DNA of 64,000 bases from NCBI GenBank assembly GCA_036946405.1, contig JAQIJC010000001.1, forward strand, positions 2,741,501 through 2,805,500, written 5' to 3'. Position 1 is the stretch's first letter; every line of letters begins with the position of its first letter. The notes beneath the pieces were generated by a model. The model did no database searches. It was not told the DNA's origin and saw only the letters and a program-made list of their open reading frames with translations. Position numbers and translations under genes: made by a program. The DNA is from Sphingomonas phyllosphaerae (lineage in GTDB: Bacteria > Pseudomonadota > Alphaproteobacteria > Sphingomonadales > Sphingomonadaceae). Shown here piece after piece: positions 26,064 through 36,171 of this stretch.

Positions 26064-27074
26064 TCAATAAGCCCGCGCCACTGCGAACTCGACCGCCTCG
26101 ACCATCGCCTCCTTGATCGCGCTGTCGGCGAAGATCGCCAGCGACTCGATCGCGCGCTGCCCGTAATGCCGCGCGCGCGCGAGCGTATCATCGACCGCAC
26201 GCGTCCGGCGGACCAGATCGATCGAATGCGCGAAATCGGCGTCGCTCGCCCGCCGCCCCTCGACCGCGTCGCGCCAGAAGGCGCGGTCCTCGTCACCGCC
26301 GCGCGCATAGGCGAGAATCACCGGCAGCGTCATCTTGCCTTCGCGGAAGTCGTCGCCGGCATCCTTGCCCATCGTGCCCGCGTCGCTGGTATAGTCGATC
26401 GCATCGTCGACCAGCTGGAATGCGATACCCAGATTGCGACCGTAGGAATCGAGCGCCTGCTCCTCCGCCGCCGGACGCTCGGCGACCACCGCCGCGATCC
26501 GGCACGCCGCGGCGAACAGCGCCGCGGTCTTGGCATGGATGATGTCGAGATAGCGTTCCTCGGGCAGATCGACGCGCCGCGCCGCGGTCAACTGGTTGAC
26601 CTCGCCCTCCGCGATCACCGCCGAGGCGTTCGAGAGAATTTCCAGCGCGCGCATGTTGCCGCCCGCCACCATCAGTTCGAACGAGCGCGAGAACAGGAAG
26701 TCGCCGACCAGCACGCTGGCGGGATTGCCCCAGATGATGTTGGCGGTGCGCTTGCCGCGCCGCAGGTCGGATCCGTCCACGACATCGTCGTGGAGCAGGG
26801 TCGCGGTATGGATGAACTCGACCGCCGCGGCCAGCAGGTGATGCCGATCGCCACCATAGCCGACCAGTTGCGCACCCGCAAGCGTCAGCATCGGGCGCAT
26901 CCTTTTGCCCCCGCCCGCGATCAGATGCCCCGCCAGCTCCGGGATCAATGGGATTTCCGATCGCATCCGCTCCACGATCACGGCATTGACGTGATCCATG
27001 TCGGCGGCGACCAGCCCGATCATCGGATCGAGCGAGGGCGTGTGCCCGGGAAGTCGGTGCAAGGTAGCGCTCAT
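26064..27074 (-). CDS. ispB: All-trans polyprenyl diphosphate synthase (quinone side chain)
   Basis: 336-residue prenyl chain-elongating enzyme that builds the long tail of ubiquinone. The first Asp-rich motif is LLHDDVVD (D96, D97, D100) and the second is FQLVDDAIDY, with GGGKRMRP at 54-61 and GKMTLP downstream. Chain length cannot be read with certainty. Sphingomonads use ubiquinone-10, so a decaprenyl product is likely. AGGAACAG precedes the ATG. Coq7 at 55637 belongs to the same pathway. Confidence 0.9.
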   Translation of the reverse strand: MSATLHRLPGHTPSLDPMIGLVAADMDHVNAVIVERMRSEIPLIPELAGHLIAGGGKRMRPMLTLAGAQLVGYGGDRHHLLAAAVEFIHTATLLHDDVVDGSDLRRGKRTANIIWGNPASVLVGDFLFSRSFELMVAGGNMRALEILSNASAVIAEGEVNQLTAARRVDLPEERYLDIIHAKTAALFAAACRIAAVVAERPAAEEQALDSYGRNLGIAFQLVDDAIDYTSDAGTMGKDAGDDFREGKMTLPVILAYARGGDEDRAFWRDAVEGRRASDADFAHSIDLVRRTRAVDDTLARARHYGQRAIESLAIFADSAIKEAMVEAVEFAVARAY

Positions 27075-27156
27075 CTGTTCCTGCCCTTAGGGGGAGGCAC
27101 GCGCGCAACGCAAGCGCGGGCTGCATGACCATTATCGCTTTGACGGGGAAGCCGTG

Positions 27157-27438
27157 ATGACCGACGACGTTCTGAAGGGCTATCGCAAGAGCATCGACAA
27201 CATCGACGCCGCTTTGGTGTGCCTGCTCGCCGAACGGTTCAAGATCACGCAGGCGGTCGGCGCGTATAAGGCGCAGACCGGCTTGCCCGCCGCCGATCCC
27301 GGCCGCGAGGAGGCGCAGATCACGCGGCTGCGTCAGTTGAGCGAGGACGCCGAGCTCGATCCGGAATTTTCGGAGAAGTTCCTCCGCTTCATCATCGACG
27401 AGGTGATCCGCCACCACCGCGCCGCCGCGGCGGGCTGA
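27157..27438 (+). CDS. Chorismate mutase, AroQ type
   Basis: 93-residue all-helical enzyme converting chorismate to prephenate for Phe and Tyr. The N-terminal helix RKSIDNIDAALVCLLAERF supplies the first Arg, K/R residues follow in AVGAYKAQTG and the PGREE segment, and the last helix is FIIDEVIRHHR. Stand-alone domain with no prephenate dehydratase attached. GGGGAAG precedes a GTGATG. I take the ATG at 27157 rather than the GTG at 27154. Divergent from ispB. Confidence 0.87.
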   Translation: MTDDVLKGYRKSIDNIDAALVCLLAERFKITQAVGAYKAQTGLPAADPGREEAQITRLRQLSEDAELDPEFSEKFLRFIIDEVIRHHRAAAAG

Positions 27439-27442
27439 TCCA

Positions 27443-27970
27443 TCAGGTCGCGGTCCGCTCGGCGCGGCGCACCGCCAGCCGCGCGATCGCCGCGTCGGCC
27501 AATTGCCGGAGGTGCATCTGCTCATAGGCGCCGAAGTCAGCGCGCGGGGTCCGGTCGAACACGCAGAACGTCCCGATCGGCAGATGATCGGCATCGACCA
27601 GCGGGGCGCCTGCGTAGAAGCGCACCTGCCCGCCGTCGATCAGCACCGGATTGTCGGCGAAGCGCGCGTCGGCGCGCGCGTCCTCGACGCAGAACACCGC
27701 CTGCGGCGTGATGATCGCATGGCCGCACAGGGACATGCGGCGACTGTACGTTCGCGAGGAAACCCCGGCAGCGGCGATCAGATACTGCCAGTCGCGCGAG
27801 AGGATCGACACCGCCGCCATCCCGGTGCCGAACCGCTGCCGCGCCCGTTCGACCAACTCGACCAGTTCGCCGTCATCACGCGCGTCGAGTGCGCCGGACG
27901 CCAGCACCGCGCGTTCGCGGGCGGCTTCGTCACTGGGCGTGGGCGCCGGCGCATAAACGGTAATCCCCAT
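27443..27970 (-). CDS. GAF domain protein
   Basis: 175-residue soluble protein that is essentially one GAF sensory domain: RFGTGMAAVSILSRDWQYLIAAAG, then SLCGHAIITPQAVFCVEDARADARFADNP and FYAGAPLVDADHLPIGTFCVFD. It resembles GAF domains found fused to histidine kinases or cyclases, but here no output domain is attached. The ligand is unknown. Convergent with the chorismate mutase gene (4 bp apart). Its upstream region, 27971-28091, holds its promoter, which I cannot place. Confidence 0.8.
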   Translation of the reverse strand: MGITVYAPAPTPSDEAARERAVLASGALDARDDGELVELVERARQRFGTGMAAVSILSRDWQYLIAAAGVSSRTYSRRMSLCGHAIITPQAVFCVEDARADARFADNPVLIDGGQVRFYAGAPLVDADHLPIGTFCVFDRTPRADFGAYEQMHLRQLADAAIARLAVRRAERTAT

Positions 27971-28091
27971 ACCCCCCGACGTCCCCGCGCTTCATGCTGT
28001 TCTGGAAACCGCGTGCATCGGTTGACCGTTGCCCGCCGCCTGACCGGGTCGCTACAATGCCGCCAGAAAGCCGGCAATCATCTAATTGTTT

Positions 28092-28808
28092 TTACAGGCA
28101 ATCTTGTAAAAATTGACTCATCGCGCGCCAACTGCGGCGATCGGCCTGCGCGTCATAGCCGAACCCGGCCTGTCCGGCCGGCATGGCGGCATCGGTGAAG
28201 GCGTGCCCTGCCCGGCCATAGGCATGGATCTGCCAGTCGGCGCGCGCGGCGGTGAGTTCCTCGCCCAGTTCGACCACCGCCGATGGGGGCCCGAGCGGAT
28301 CGTCCCACCCGTGGCAGATCAACAGCGGTACGGTGATCGGGTCGACGCTCGGCCAGTCGGGCCGGTCGTAGACGCCGTGGAAGCTCACGCCGCCGCGGAT
28401 CGGCATTCCGGCCCGCGCCATGTCGAGCACGCACTTCCCGCCGAAGCAGAAACCGATCGCCGCGACTCTCGCCTCATCCACCTCATCCTGTACGGTCAGC
28501 GCGCCCAGCGCCGCGCGCAGCCGCTCGCGCAGCAACCCACGGTCGGTGTTGAGTTCGTCCATATAGCGGCTCGCCCCCGCCCCGCGCTGCGTCCGCTTGC
28601 CCTGCCCGAACAGGTCGCAGGCGAAGGCGGCATAGCCGAGCCCCGCCAGCGCCTCGGCCTTCTGGTTGTCGCTTTCCTTCTGTCCGAGCACGTTGGGGAT
28701 CACGAGCACCGCCGGCCGCGCGTCGGGTTGCGCATCGTCCCACGCAAACACACCTTCGAACGGACCGCCCGGCCCGTCATGGACCATAGTGCGGCGGCGG
28801 ATCGTCAT
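28092..28808 (-). CDS. Dienelactone hydrolase family alpha/beta hydrolase
   Basis: 238-residue hydrolase with the cysteine nucleophile of this family at C121 (GFCFGGKC), the Asp at about D169/D170 (HGWDDPLG) and H202 (GRAGHAFT). Dienelactone hydrolases open lactones in chloroaromatic breakdown, but many genomic homologues act on other esters, so the substrate is open. AGGAGAGCGCCG before the ATG at 28808 fixes the start. The stop codon lies within an AT-rich palindrome (28089-28112). Confidence 0.85.
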   Translation of the reverse strand: MTIRRRTMVHDGPGGPFEGVFAWDDAQPDARPAVLVIPNVLGQKESDNQKAEALAGLGYAAFACDLFGQGKRTQRGAGASRYMDELNTDRGLLRERLRAALGALTVQDEVDEARVAAIGFCFGGKCVLDMARAGMPIRGGVSFHGVYDRPDWPSVDPITVPLLICHGWDDPLGPPSAVVELGEELTAARADWQIHAYGRAGHAFTDAAMPAGQAGFGYDAQADRRSWRAMSQFLQDCL

Positions 28809-28880
28809 CGGCGCTCTCCTGTTGTGTCGGTCGCGCCTTTCGCTAGATCGGAGCCATTCTTCGGACAAGCAGCGGGGCTC

Positions 28881-29339
28881 ATGATGCAGATCAGGAAGGA
28901 CGATCCGGCCAACCCCGCCATCGCGCCCTTGCTGGCCGCGCATCTCGCCGAGCAGCGTGGCAACACGCCGCCCGGCTTTTCCTTTGCGCTGGACGCCTCA
29001 GGACTGGCGGCCCCGGACGTCACCTTCTGGACGGCGTGGGACGATCACACCCCGATCGGCATGGGCGCGCTGCGCCAGCTGGATTCGCACAGCGGTGAGG
29101 TCAAATCGATGCGCGCCGCCCAATCGTGGCGCGGACGTGGCGTTGGTCGCGCGCTGCTGGAGGCGATCGTCGCAGCGGCGCGGGCCCGTGGCTATCGGCA
29201 GCTCTACCTGGAAACCGGGACGACCGACGCCTATGCCCCGGCGCTCGCGCTCTACCACCGCGCCGGCTTCGTCGCATGCGACGCCTTCGCCGATTACCGG
29301 CCCAGCCCGCATAACCAGTTCCTGACCCTGACCCTCTAA
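28881..29339 (+). CDS. GNAT family N-acetyltransferase
   Basis: 152-residue acetyl-CoA-dependent acetyltransferase. The pyrophosphate-binding loop is [13 protein letters not shown] at about 84-96, and the C-terminal [19 protein letters not shown] is the usual motif B. GNAT proteins of this kind acetylate small amines or amino acids. The target is unknown. It starts ATGATG at 28881, and gpmA follows 13 bp downstream, so the two may share a transcript. Confidence 0.82.
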   Translation: MMQIRKDDPANPAIAPLLAAHLAEQRGNTPPGFSFALDASGLAAPDVTFWTAWDDHTPIGMGALRQLDSHSGEVKSMRAAQSWRGRGVGRALLEAIVAAARARGYRQLYLETGTTDAYAPALALYHRAGFVACDAFADYRPSPHNQFLTLTL

Positions 29340-29352
29340 CGGGAGAACCCGA

Positions 29353-30039
29353 TTGCCGACGCTCGTCCTCATCCGCCACGGCCAGTCCGCCTGGAATCTC
29401 GAAAACCGCTTCACCGGCTGGTGGGACGTCGACGTCACCGAAAAGGGCGCGGCCGAGGCGCGCGCCGCGGGTGAGCTGATGGCCGCCAAGGGGCTGGACT
29501 TCGACCAGACCTTCACCTCGCTCCAGACCCGCGCGATCAAGACGCTCAACCTCGCGCTGGAGGCGATGGGGCGGCTGTGGCTGCCGGTCGAGAAGGACTG
29601 GCGGCTGAACGAGCGGCATTATGGTGGGCTCACCGGGCTCGACAAGGCCGAGACCGCGGCGAAGCACGGCGACGAGCAGGTCCACATCTGGCGCCGCAGC
29701 TTCGACGTCCCGCCGCCGCCGATCGAAGCCGGCAGCCCCTACGATCCCTCGGCCGACCGCCGCTACGCCGGGATCGACGTTCCCGCGACCGAGAGCCTCA
29801 AGGACACGATCGCGCGCGTGCTGCCCTATTGGGAAGGCCGCATCGCCCCAGCGCTCAAGGACGGGCAGCGCGTCTTGATCTCGGCGCACGGCAATTCGCT
29901 CCGCGCGCTGGTCAAGCATTTGTCGGCGATTTCGGATGACGAAATCACCGGGCTGGAGATCCCGACCGGTCAGCCGATCGTCTACGAACTCGACGACGCA
30001 CTCAATGCGACCGACCGTTACTATTTGAACGAGCGCTGA
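29353..30039 (+). CDS. gpmA: 2,3-bisphosphoglycerate-dependent phosphoglycerate mutase
   Basis: Glycolytic enzyme (228 aa) interconverting 3- and 2-phosphoglycerate. RHGQSAWN at 8-15 contains the phospho-His (H9), the second catalytic block is [16 protein letters not shown], and the second His is in [14 protein letters not shown]. The C-terminal lid [11 protein letters not shown] is complete. The start codon is TTG at 29353, preceded by GGGAGAA. There is no ATG before the invariant RHG motif. Confidence 0.93.
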   Translation: MPTLVLIRHGQSAWNLENRFTGWWDVDVTEKGAAEARAAGELMAAKGLDFDQTFTSLQTRAIKTLNLALEAMGRLWLPVEKDWRLNERHYGGLTGLDKAETAAKHGDEQVHIWRRSFDVPPPPIEAGSPYDPSADRRYAGIDVPATESLKDTIARVLPYWEGRIAPALKDGQRVLISAHGNSLRALVKHLSAISDDEITGLEIPTGQPIVYELDDALNATDRYYLNER

Positions 30040-30045
30040 CCTTTC

Positions 30046-30149
30046 GTCACCCGGCGAAGGCCGGCGCCCAGTTGGGGGACGCTGGTGACGAAGCGGAGAG
30101 CGCCGTTACGTCCGCCTCCCCAACTGGGCCCCGGCCTCCGCCGGGGAAC
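30046..30149. repeat. Family D inverted repeat
   Basis: GTCACCCGGCGAAGGCCGGC continuing GCCCAGTTGGGG, and the complement CCCCAACTGGGCCCCGGCCT continuing CCGCCGGGGAAC, with about 40 bp between. The long stem could act as a bidirectional terminator between the convergent gpmA and glmM genes. Only one copy is in this window. Confidence 0.75.
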
Positions 30150-30167
30150 GGTTGAGGATCCCCCCCC

Positions 30168-31505
30168 TCAAACCGCCGCGCGCACCGCGTCGCAGATGCG
30201 ATCGACCACCTGCTCGACCTGCGCCGGATCGTCGCCCTCGGCCATCACGCGGATCACCGGCTCGGTTCCTGACGGCCGGATCACCAGCCGCCCGCGTCCC
30301 GCCAACTCGCCCTCGGCGTCCGCGATCACCGCCTTCACCGCCGCCGTCTCCAGCGGCTTGCCCCCCGAAAACCGCACGTTCTTCAACAATTGCGGCAGCG
30401 GCTCGAACCGGTGCAGCACCTCGCTCGCCGGTGCGCCCGCGCGGCAGATCTCCGCCAGCACCTGCAACGCCGCCACCAGTCCGTCACCGGTCGTCGCATA
30501 GTCGCTGAGGATAATATGTCCCGACTGCTCGCCGCCGACATTATAGCCGCGCCGCCGCATCGCCTCGAGCACGTGCCGGTCGCCGACCGCGGTGCGGATC
30601 AGCCCGAGTCCCTGTGCCTTCAGATGCCGCTCGAGTCCGAGGTTCGACATGACCGTCGCGACCAGCCCGCCGCCCGCCAGCCGCCCCGCGCGCGCCCAGC
30701 CGGCGGCGATCGTCGCCATCAACTGGTCGCCGTCGATCACGCGCCCCTTCTCGTCGACCACGATCAGCCGGTCGGCGTCGCCGTCCAGCGCGATCCCGAC
30801 CGCCGCGCCATGCGCGATCACCGCCTCGGACAGCGCCTCGGGATGCGTCGAGCCAATCTTGTCGTTGATATTTAGCCCGTTGGGATTGACCCCGATCTGC
30901 ACCACGTCGGCGCCCAATTCCCACAGCGCTTCGGGCGCGACCTGATAGGCGGCACCGTTCGCGCAATCGACCACCACCTTCATCCCGTCGAGCCGCAGGT
31001 CGTTGGGAAAGGTCGATTTGGCGAAGTGGATATAGCGCCCGCGCGCGTCGTCGATCCGCTTGGCGCGGCCGATCTCGCCCGCCGGGGCGAGCGCGACTTC
31101 ACCGTCGATCGCGGCCTCGATCGCCAGTTCGTCCTCATCGGACAATTTGTAACCATCCGGCCCGAACAGCTTGATTCCGTTGTCAAAAAACGGATTGTGA
31201 CTCGCGGAGATCATCACGCCCATGTCGGCGCGCATCGACTTGGTCAGCATCGCCACCGCCGGGGTCGGCATCGGGCCGACCAGTGTCACGTCCATCCCGA
31301 CGCTCGTAAACCCGGCCTGCAACGCGCTCTCCAGCATATAGCCCGACAGCCGGGTGTCCTTGCCGATCACGACACGATGGCGATGCTGTCCGCGCAGGAA
31401 GTGTCGCCCCGCCGCCATCCCGACCTTCATCGCCATCTCAGCGGTCATCGCGCCCGCGTTGGTCAGGCCGCGAATGCCGTCGGTGCCGAAATATTTCCTT
31501 GCCAT
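30168..31505 (-). CDS. glmM: Phosphoglucosamine mutase
   Basis: 445-residue enzyme converting glucosamine-6-phosphate to glucosamine-1-phosphate on the route to UDP-GlcNAc, peptidoglycan and LPS. The active serine S102 lies in ISASHNP. The Mg loop is [10 protein letters not shown], the sugar loop is GGEQSGHI, and the phosphate loop is [13 protein letters not shown] near the C-terminus. GGAAGACACG precedes the ATG at 31505. It is divergent from the symporter gene, with 68 bp between. Confidence 0.95.
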   Translation of the reverse strand: MARKYFGTDGIRGLTNAGAMTAEMAMKVGMAAGRHFLRGQHRHRVVIGKDTRLSGYMLESALQAGFTSVGMDVTLVGPMPTPAVAMLTKSMRADMGVMISASHNPFFDNGIKLFGPDGYKLSDEDELAIEAAIDGEVALAPAGEIGRAKRIDDARGRYIHFAKSTFPNDLRLDGMKVVVDCANGAAYQVAPEALWELGADVVQIGVNPNGLNINDKIGSTHPEALSEAVIAHGAAVGIALDGDADRLIVVDEKGRVIDGDQLMATIAAGWARAGRLAGGGLVATVMSNLGLERHLKAQGLGLIRTAVGDRHVLEAMRRRGYNVGGEQSGHIILSDYATTGDGLVAALQVLAEICRAGAPASEVLHRFEPLPQLLKNVRFSGGKPLETAAVKAVIADAEGELAGRGRLVIRPSGTEPVIRVMAEGDDPAQVEQVVDRICDAVRAAV

Positions 31506-31573
31506 CGTGTCTTCCGTTCGCTTGGCCCAGACGGGTCCCATAATCGCGGACGAGCAAAAGGCGAAGAGACCGC

Positions 31574-32803
31574 ATGTCGCAAGCAACCCGTATCCTGCTG
31601 TCGCTGCTGATCGGGCTGGCGGGCGGCGTCGCGCTCGCCAGTTTCGCGCGCGATGCGGTTCCCGGCACGATCGCGATCGCGGAGCCGATCGGCGCGGCAT
31701 GGCTCCACGGGCTCCAGATGACGATCGTGCCGCTGGTCGTATCGCTGCTGGTCACCGGCGTCGCCTCGACCGCGGAGGCGGCGCGCGCGGGGCGGCTCGC
31801 GGGTCGCGCGATCGCGCTCTACGTCACCTTCCTCTTCCTCTCGGCGGTGATCGCCGCGCTCGCGACGCCGCTGATCCTCGCGGTCGCCCCGCTCCCCGCC
31901 GCCTCGGCGCAGGCGTTGCGCGCGGCGCTGGTCGGGGCAGGCAAGGTGCCGACCGTTCCGCCGCTCGGCGAGTTCTTCGCCGGGATCGTCCCCACCAACA
32001 TCGTTAGCGCCGCCGCCAGCGACGCTTTCCTGTCGCTCATCATCTTCACGCTGGTCTTCGCCTTCGCGATCGCGCGGATCGACGCCGAGGGGCGCACCTT
32101 GCTGGTCCGCTTCTTCACCGCGTTGCGCGACACGATGCTGGTGGTGATCGACTGGGTATTGTGGATCGCGCCGCTCGGCGTGTTCGCGCTGGCGCTGGTG
32201 GTCGGTGCACGCGCGGGATCGGGAGCGTTCGGGGCACTGGCGCACTACATCCTCGTCGTCGCCAGCGTCGGAGTGATCGTCACCCTGCTCGCCTATCCGG
32301 TCGCCTGGGCAGGCGCGCGGCTCAACCTGACCGCCTTCGCCCGCGCCGCATTGCCGTCGCAGGCAGTGGCGATCAGCACGCAATCCTCGCTCGCGTCGGT
32401 CCCCGCGATGCTGGAGGGCGCGCGCGCGCTCGGCGTGCCGGTGCGTACCGCCGGGGTGACGCTGCCGCTGGCGGTCGCGATCTTCCGCGCGACCGGCCCG
32501 GCGATGAACCTCGCGGTCGCGATCTATGTCGCGACGTGGTTCGGCGTCTCGTTATCGCCCGCGACGCTCGCGATCGGCGTGGTGGTGGCGACGCTCACCT
32601 CGCTCGGGTCGGTCAGCCTGCCCGGCACGGTCAGCTATGTCAGCGCGATCGCCCCGATCGCCGGCACGATCGGCGCCCCGATCGCGCCGCTCGGCTTGCT
32701 GGTGGCGGTCGAGACGATCCCCGACATCATCCGCACCGTCGGCAACGTCACCATGGACCTGGCGACGACTGCCTGGCTGGGGCGGCGCGAACCTAAAGAG
32801 TAG
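31574..32803 (+). CDS. Dicarboxylate/amino acid:cation symporter (SDF family)
   Basis: 409-residue inner-membrane carrier of the DctA/GltP family, taking up C4-dicarboxylates or acidic amino acids with Na+ or H+. The serine-rich re-entrant loop appears as [13 protein letters not shown], the cation/substrate helix as [13 protein letters not shown], and the second hairpin as [20 protein letters not shown] near the end corresponds to the NxxxD-type motif. Substrate choice cannot be told. The 3' end overlaps rarD by 11 bp in convergent orientation. Confidence 0.88.
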   Translation: MSQATRILLSLLIGLAGGVALASFARDAVPGTIAIAEPIGAAWLHGLQMTIVPLVVSLLVTGVASTAEAARAGRLAGRAIALYVTFLFLSAVIAALATPLILAVAPLPAASAQALRAALVGAGKVPTVPPLGEFFAGIVPTNIVSAAASDAFLSLIIFTLVFAFAIARIDAEGRTLLVRFFTALRDTMLVVIDWVLWIAPLGVFALALVVGARAGSGAFGALAHYILVVASVGVIVTLLAYPVAWAGARLNLTAFARAALPSQAVAISTQSSLASVPAMLEGARALGVPVRTAGVTLPLAVAIFRATGPAMNLAVAIYVATWFGVSLSPATLAIGVVVATLTSLGSVSLPGTVSYVSAIAPIAGTIGAPIAPLGLLVAVETIPDIIRTVGNVTMDLATTAWLGRREPKE

Positions 32804-33659
32804 CGCGCCGCGGTCGGCTGCCGAAAGCGTAGAGCGCGCAACCGGCCCAGATCAACGCGAAGGTGACGATATGCACCCCGCGCAACGGCTCGTGAAACAC
32901 CAGCACAGCCAGCAGGAACTGCAGCGTCGGCGCGAGATATTGCAGCAGTCCCAGCGTCGAGAAACGTAATCGGCGCGCGGCGGCGGCGAACATCAGCAAC
33001 GGCGCGGCGGTGACCGCCCCCGCCAGAACCAGCAACAGGTCGATAGGACCGCGCCCGAACACCGGCTCGGGGCTGAGCCACAGCACCGCCAGCGCCGGGC
33101 CGACCAGCAATGCTGTTTCTACCGTGAGCCCGCCCAGCGCATCGATCGCCGCGACCTTGCGGATCAGCCCGTACAGGCCGAAGCTGAACGCAAGCGTCAG
33201 CGAAATCCATAACGCCCCGCCCCCGACGATCGCCAGCACCGCGACACCGACCGCCGCGATCGCGACCGCCACCTTCTGCACCGCGCCGATCCGCTCGCGG
33301 AGCACGATCATCCCCAGCGCGACATTGAGCAACGGGTTGATGAAATAGCCGAGGCTCGCCTCCAGCACGTGCCCGCTCTGCACCGCAAAGATATAGACCA
33401 GCCAGTTGACCGCGATCAGCGCCGCCGACGCGCACAGCAGCAACAGCGTCCGCCCGCGCGCCGCCGCCACGATCGCCCGACCCCGCCGCATCGCCACGAC
33501 GATCGCCGCCAGCAGCAGCAGCGACCACACGACGCGATGCGCCAGCACCTGCAAGGCCGGAACGCCGTTGAGCAAATGCAGATAGAGCGGGAGCAGGCCC
33601 CACGATACATAGGCGCCGATGCCGAGGAGCAGGCCGGAACGATGCGAATTGTCGGTCAT
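32793..33659 (-). CDS. rarD: EamA/RarD-type drug-metabolite transporter
   Basis: 288-residue protein with about ten membrane helices and two EamA repeats. RarD hallmarks are [22 protein letters not shown] at the N-terminus, AHRVVWSLL at about 56, and [22 protein letters not shown] in the second repeat. The substrate is unknown. The ATG at 33659 follows a divergent gap of 116 bp to recF, in which both promoters must lie. Confidence 0.87.
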   Translation of the reverse strand: MTDNSHRSGLLLGIGAYVSWGLLPLYLHLLNGVPALQVLAHRVVWSLLLLAAIVVAMRRGRAIVAAARGRTLLLLCASAALIAVNWLVYIFAVQSGHVLEASLGYFINPLLNVALGMIVLRERIGAVQKVAVAIAAVGVAVLAIVGGGALWISLTLAFSFGLYGLIRKVAAIDALGGLTVETALLVGPALAVLWLSPEPVFGRGPIDLLLVLAGAVTAAPLLMFAAAARRLRFSTLGLLQYLAPTLQFLLAVLVFHEPLRGVHIVTFALIWAGCALYAFGSRPRRATL

Positions 33660-33775
33660 CGATGCCCTGTCGCGACGGAAGCGGTTCGATGCAAGCCTGT
33701 GCCGACCCATCGCGCGCGGTGCGGAAGGAAACAGTCGCCCTCCCCGCGCTTTGCCCGTACCAGCATCGCGCCACC

Positions 33776-34861
33776 ATGCTGTCCCGTCTCGTCCTCACCG
33801 ATGTCCGCAACCACGAAGCGCTGGCGATCGCGCCCGATGCCGCGCCCGGTTTCGTCGTGCTGTACGGCCCGAACGGTGCGGGCAAGACCAACGTGCTGGA
33901 GGCAGTGTCGCTGCTCGCGCCCGGTCGGGGACTGCGGCGCGCCGCGCTGTCGGAGGTCGCGCGCAGCGATGGACCGGGCGGCTTCGGCGTCGCGGCGACG
34001 CTGGGGGATGGGCAGACGCTCGCCACCGGCACGCTGGCGTCCGCGCCCGAACGGCGGGTGGTGCGCATCAACGGCGCCGCCGCCCCCGCGACTGCACTTG
34101 CCGAGCGGGTTGCGGTGCTGTGGCTCACCCCCGCGATGGACCGGCTGTTCACCGAGGCCGCGGGCGGACGACGGCGCTTCCTCGACCGGCTGACGCTCGC
34201 GATCGAGCCCGGCCATGCCCGCGACGGCGCCCGCTACGAGGCGGCGATGCGCGACCGCAACCGTCTGCTCGCCGACGCGCTTCCCGATCCCGACTGGCTC
34301 GCCGCGCTGGAGGCGCAAATGGCCCAGCATGGCGCGGCGCTCGACGCCGCGCGCCGGCGCACGGTTGCGGCGCTCGACGACGCCCTGGCCGCACAGCCCG
34401 CCGGGGAGATCGCCCGCGCACGGATCGCGCTCGACGGGTGGAGCGGTGATGCCGCCACCCTGGCCGACGCGCTGCGGGCGGGGCGGGCGCGCGACGCCGC
34501 CGCCGGCCGCACGCTCGTCGGGCCGCATCGCGCCGACCTGACCGTCACCCATGTCGAAAAGGCGCGCCCCGCCGCCACGGCCTCGACCGGCGAGCAGAAG
34601 GCGCTGTTGCTCGGCATCGTCCTCGCCCATGCCGAGTTGGTCGCACGCTTGACCGGGCACGCCCCGGTCCTGTTGCTCGACGAGGTCGCCGCGCATCTGG
34701 ATCCCGTTCGCCGCGCCGCCTTGTTCGCGCGCCTCGCCCCGCTCGGGCAGGTGTGGATGACGGGTACGGAGCGCGCGCTGTTCGACGGGATCGACGCCGC
34801 GACCTGGGTTCCGCTCCACGATATCGTTACGCCCACAACATTTTCGCCCGCGCCGCGTTGA
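33776..34861 (+). CDS. recF: DNA replication/repair protein RecF
   Basis: 361-residue SMC-like ATPase that loads RecA at gaps with RecOR. Walker A is GPNGAGKTN at 31-39 (with [15 protein letters not shown] following), the signature is [19 protein letters not shown], and Walker B is [19 protein letters not shown] at 11-18 corresponds to the RecF RNY motif. In most bacteria gyrB follows directly, but here two MFS genes intervene. Confidence 0.93.
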   Translation: MLSRLVLTDVRNHEALAIAPDAAPGFVVLYGPNGAGKTNVLEAVSLLAPGRGLRRAALSEVARSDGPGGFGVAATLGDGQTLATGTLASAPERRVVRINGAAAPATALAERVAVLWLTPAMDRLFTEAAGGRRRFLDRLTLAIEPGHARDGARYEAAMRDRNRLLADALPDPDWLAALEAQMAQHGAALDAARRRTVAALDDALAAQPAGEIARARIALDGWSGDAATLADALRAGRARDAAAGRTLVGPHRADLTVTHVEKARPAATASTGEQKALLLGIVLAHAELVARLTGHAPVLLLDEVAAHLDPVRRAALFARLAPLGQVWMTGTERALFDGIDAATWVPLHDIVTPTTFSPAPR

Positions 34862-34884
34862 GGGACGAATTGCCGTCCGCTCCC

Positions 34885-36162
34885 ATGGGAAGAAGCTCGC
34901 TGACCGATCCCGCCTCCCCTGCCGCCGCCCCGCGCACGCTGACCGAATGGCGGCGTGGCTGGCCGGTGGTGGCTGCCGCGATGCTGGGCGCCGGGTTCGG
35001 GCCCGGGTTGTACCAGAACCTCTCCAGCCTGTTCACGCCGGGTCTGGAGGCAACATTCGGATGGTCACGCGGCAACATCGCCACCGCTGCCGGGCTCGCT
35101 CTGGGTGGCGCGATCGCCGCGCCCCTGATCGGGCGCGCCGCCGATCGCGTCGGGGTGCGTCCGGTCATCGTCGCCTCGATGCTGCTGCTGGGCGCCGCCT
35201 ATCTCTGGCTCGCGGCGATGGGAATGAACGGCGGCCGGGCGATCTGGCGCTACCAGCTCGGCGTCGTGCTGCTGGTGCTGGCGTTGCCGGGGACGAGCAG
35301 CCTCGCTTATGGCAAGCTGATCGCGGCGCGGTTCGTGCGCGGACGCGGCATGGCGCTGGCACTCGGCACCTCGGGGCTGGCACTGGCGACGATCGTCGCT
35401 GCACCCCTTCTGGGCGCCACCATCGCAAACTTCGGGTGGCGCGCGGGGTTCGTCGCGCTGGCAGGCGGCTCGGCGCTCTTCGCGCTGCCGCTGATCCTGC
35501 TCAGCCTCCGCGCTGTGCCGCTACCCGCCCCGCCTGCCGCGGACCGCACCGGCCTGCCGGGCACCAGCGCGGCGGCGGCACGGCGCGACAGCCGCTTCTG
35601 GATTCTGGTCGCCTCGGCCTGGCTCATCAACGCCGCCACCACCGGCTTCGTGACCCAGCTGGTGCCGATCGGGCTGGAATTGGGGCTGCGCCCTGCGCAG
35701 GCGGCGCTGCTGCTCACCAGCTTCGCCTCCAGCGCGATCGCCGGGCGGCTGCTGGTCGGCTGGCTGGTCGATCGACTCCGCCCACAGCCGGTCGCGGCGG
35801 CGTTCGCGATCGTGTCGGCGGCCGGCTTCGTCGCGCTCGCCTTCGCCCCATCGGGGCTGGCGCTGCTGCTGGTGCTGGTTTTTCTCGCCGGGCTGATGAA
35901 CGGCGCGGAGAACGACCTCTTGCCGTTCTTTGCCGCGCGGCTGTTCGGCCTGCGTGCCTTTGCCGAGATCTACGGCACCGCAATGCCGATCGCGCTGTCG
36001 GGCACCGCGGTCGGGATCATCGGCTTCGGGCGACTCCATGATCTCACCGGCGGCTATATCACGGCGCTGACGCTCGGCTGCGGCGCGCTGCTGCTCGCGG
36101 CACTCTGCTTCCTGATCCTCCCCGATCGTACAGGGGATGACGGGGATCGCGCCGCAAGCTAG
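34885..36162 (+). CDS. MFS transporter, paralogue 1
   Basis: 425-residue major facilitator with about twelve helices. The first cytoplasmic loop has GRAADRVGVRPVI, the typical G-x-x-x-D-R pattern, and the mirrored loop in the second half reads VGWLVDRLRPQPV. LAGLMNGAENDLLPFFAARLFGLRAFAEIYG is shared almost word for word with the next gene. It resembles the oxalate/monocarboxylate branch (OFA-like), substrate unknown. It starts 23 bp after recF, probably in the same operon. Confidence 0.85.
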   Translation: MGRSSLTDPASPAAAPRTLTEWRRGWPVVAAAMLGAGFGPGLYQNLSSLFTPGLEATFGWSRGNIATAAGLALGGAIAAPLIGRAADRVGVRPVIVASMLLLGAAYLWLAAMGMNGGRAIWRYQLGVVLLVLALPGTSSLAYGKLIAARFVRGRGMALALGTSGLALATIVAAPLLGATIANFGWRAGFVALAGGSALFALPLILLSLRAVPLPAPPAADRTGLPGTSAAAARRDSRFWILVASAWLINAATTGFVTQLVPIGLELGLRPAQAALLLTSFASSAIAGRLLVGWLVDRLRPQPVAAAFAIVSAAGFVALAFAPSGLALLLVLVFLAGLMNGAENDLLPFFAARLFGLRAFAEIYGTAMPIALSGTAVGIIGFGRLHDLTGGYITALTLGCGALLLAALCFLILPDRTGDDGDRAAS

Positions 36163-36171
36163 CGCGCATCG

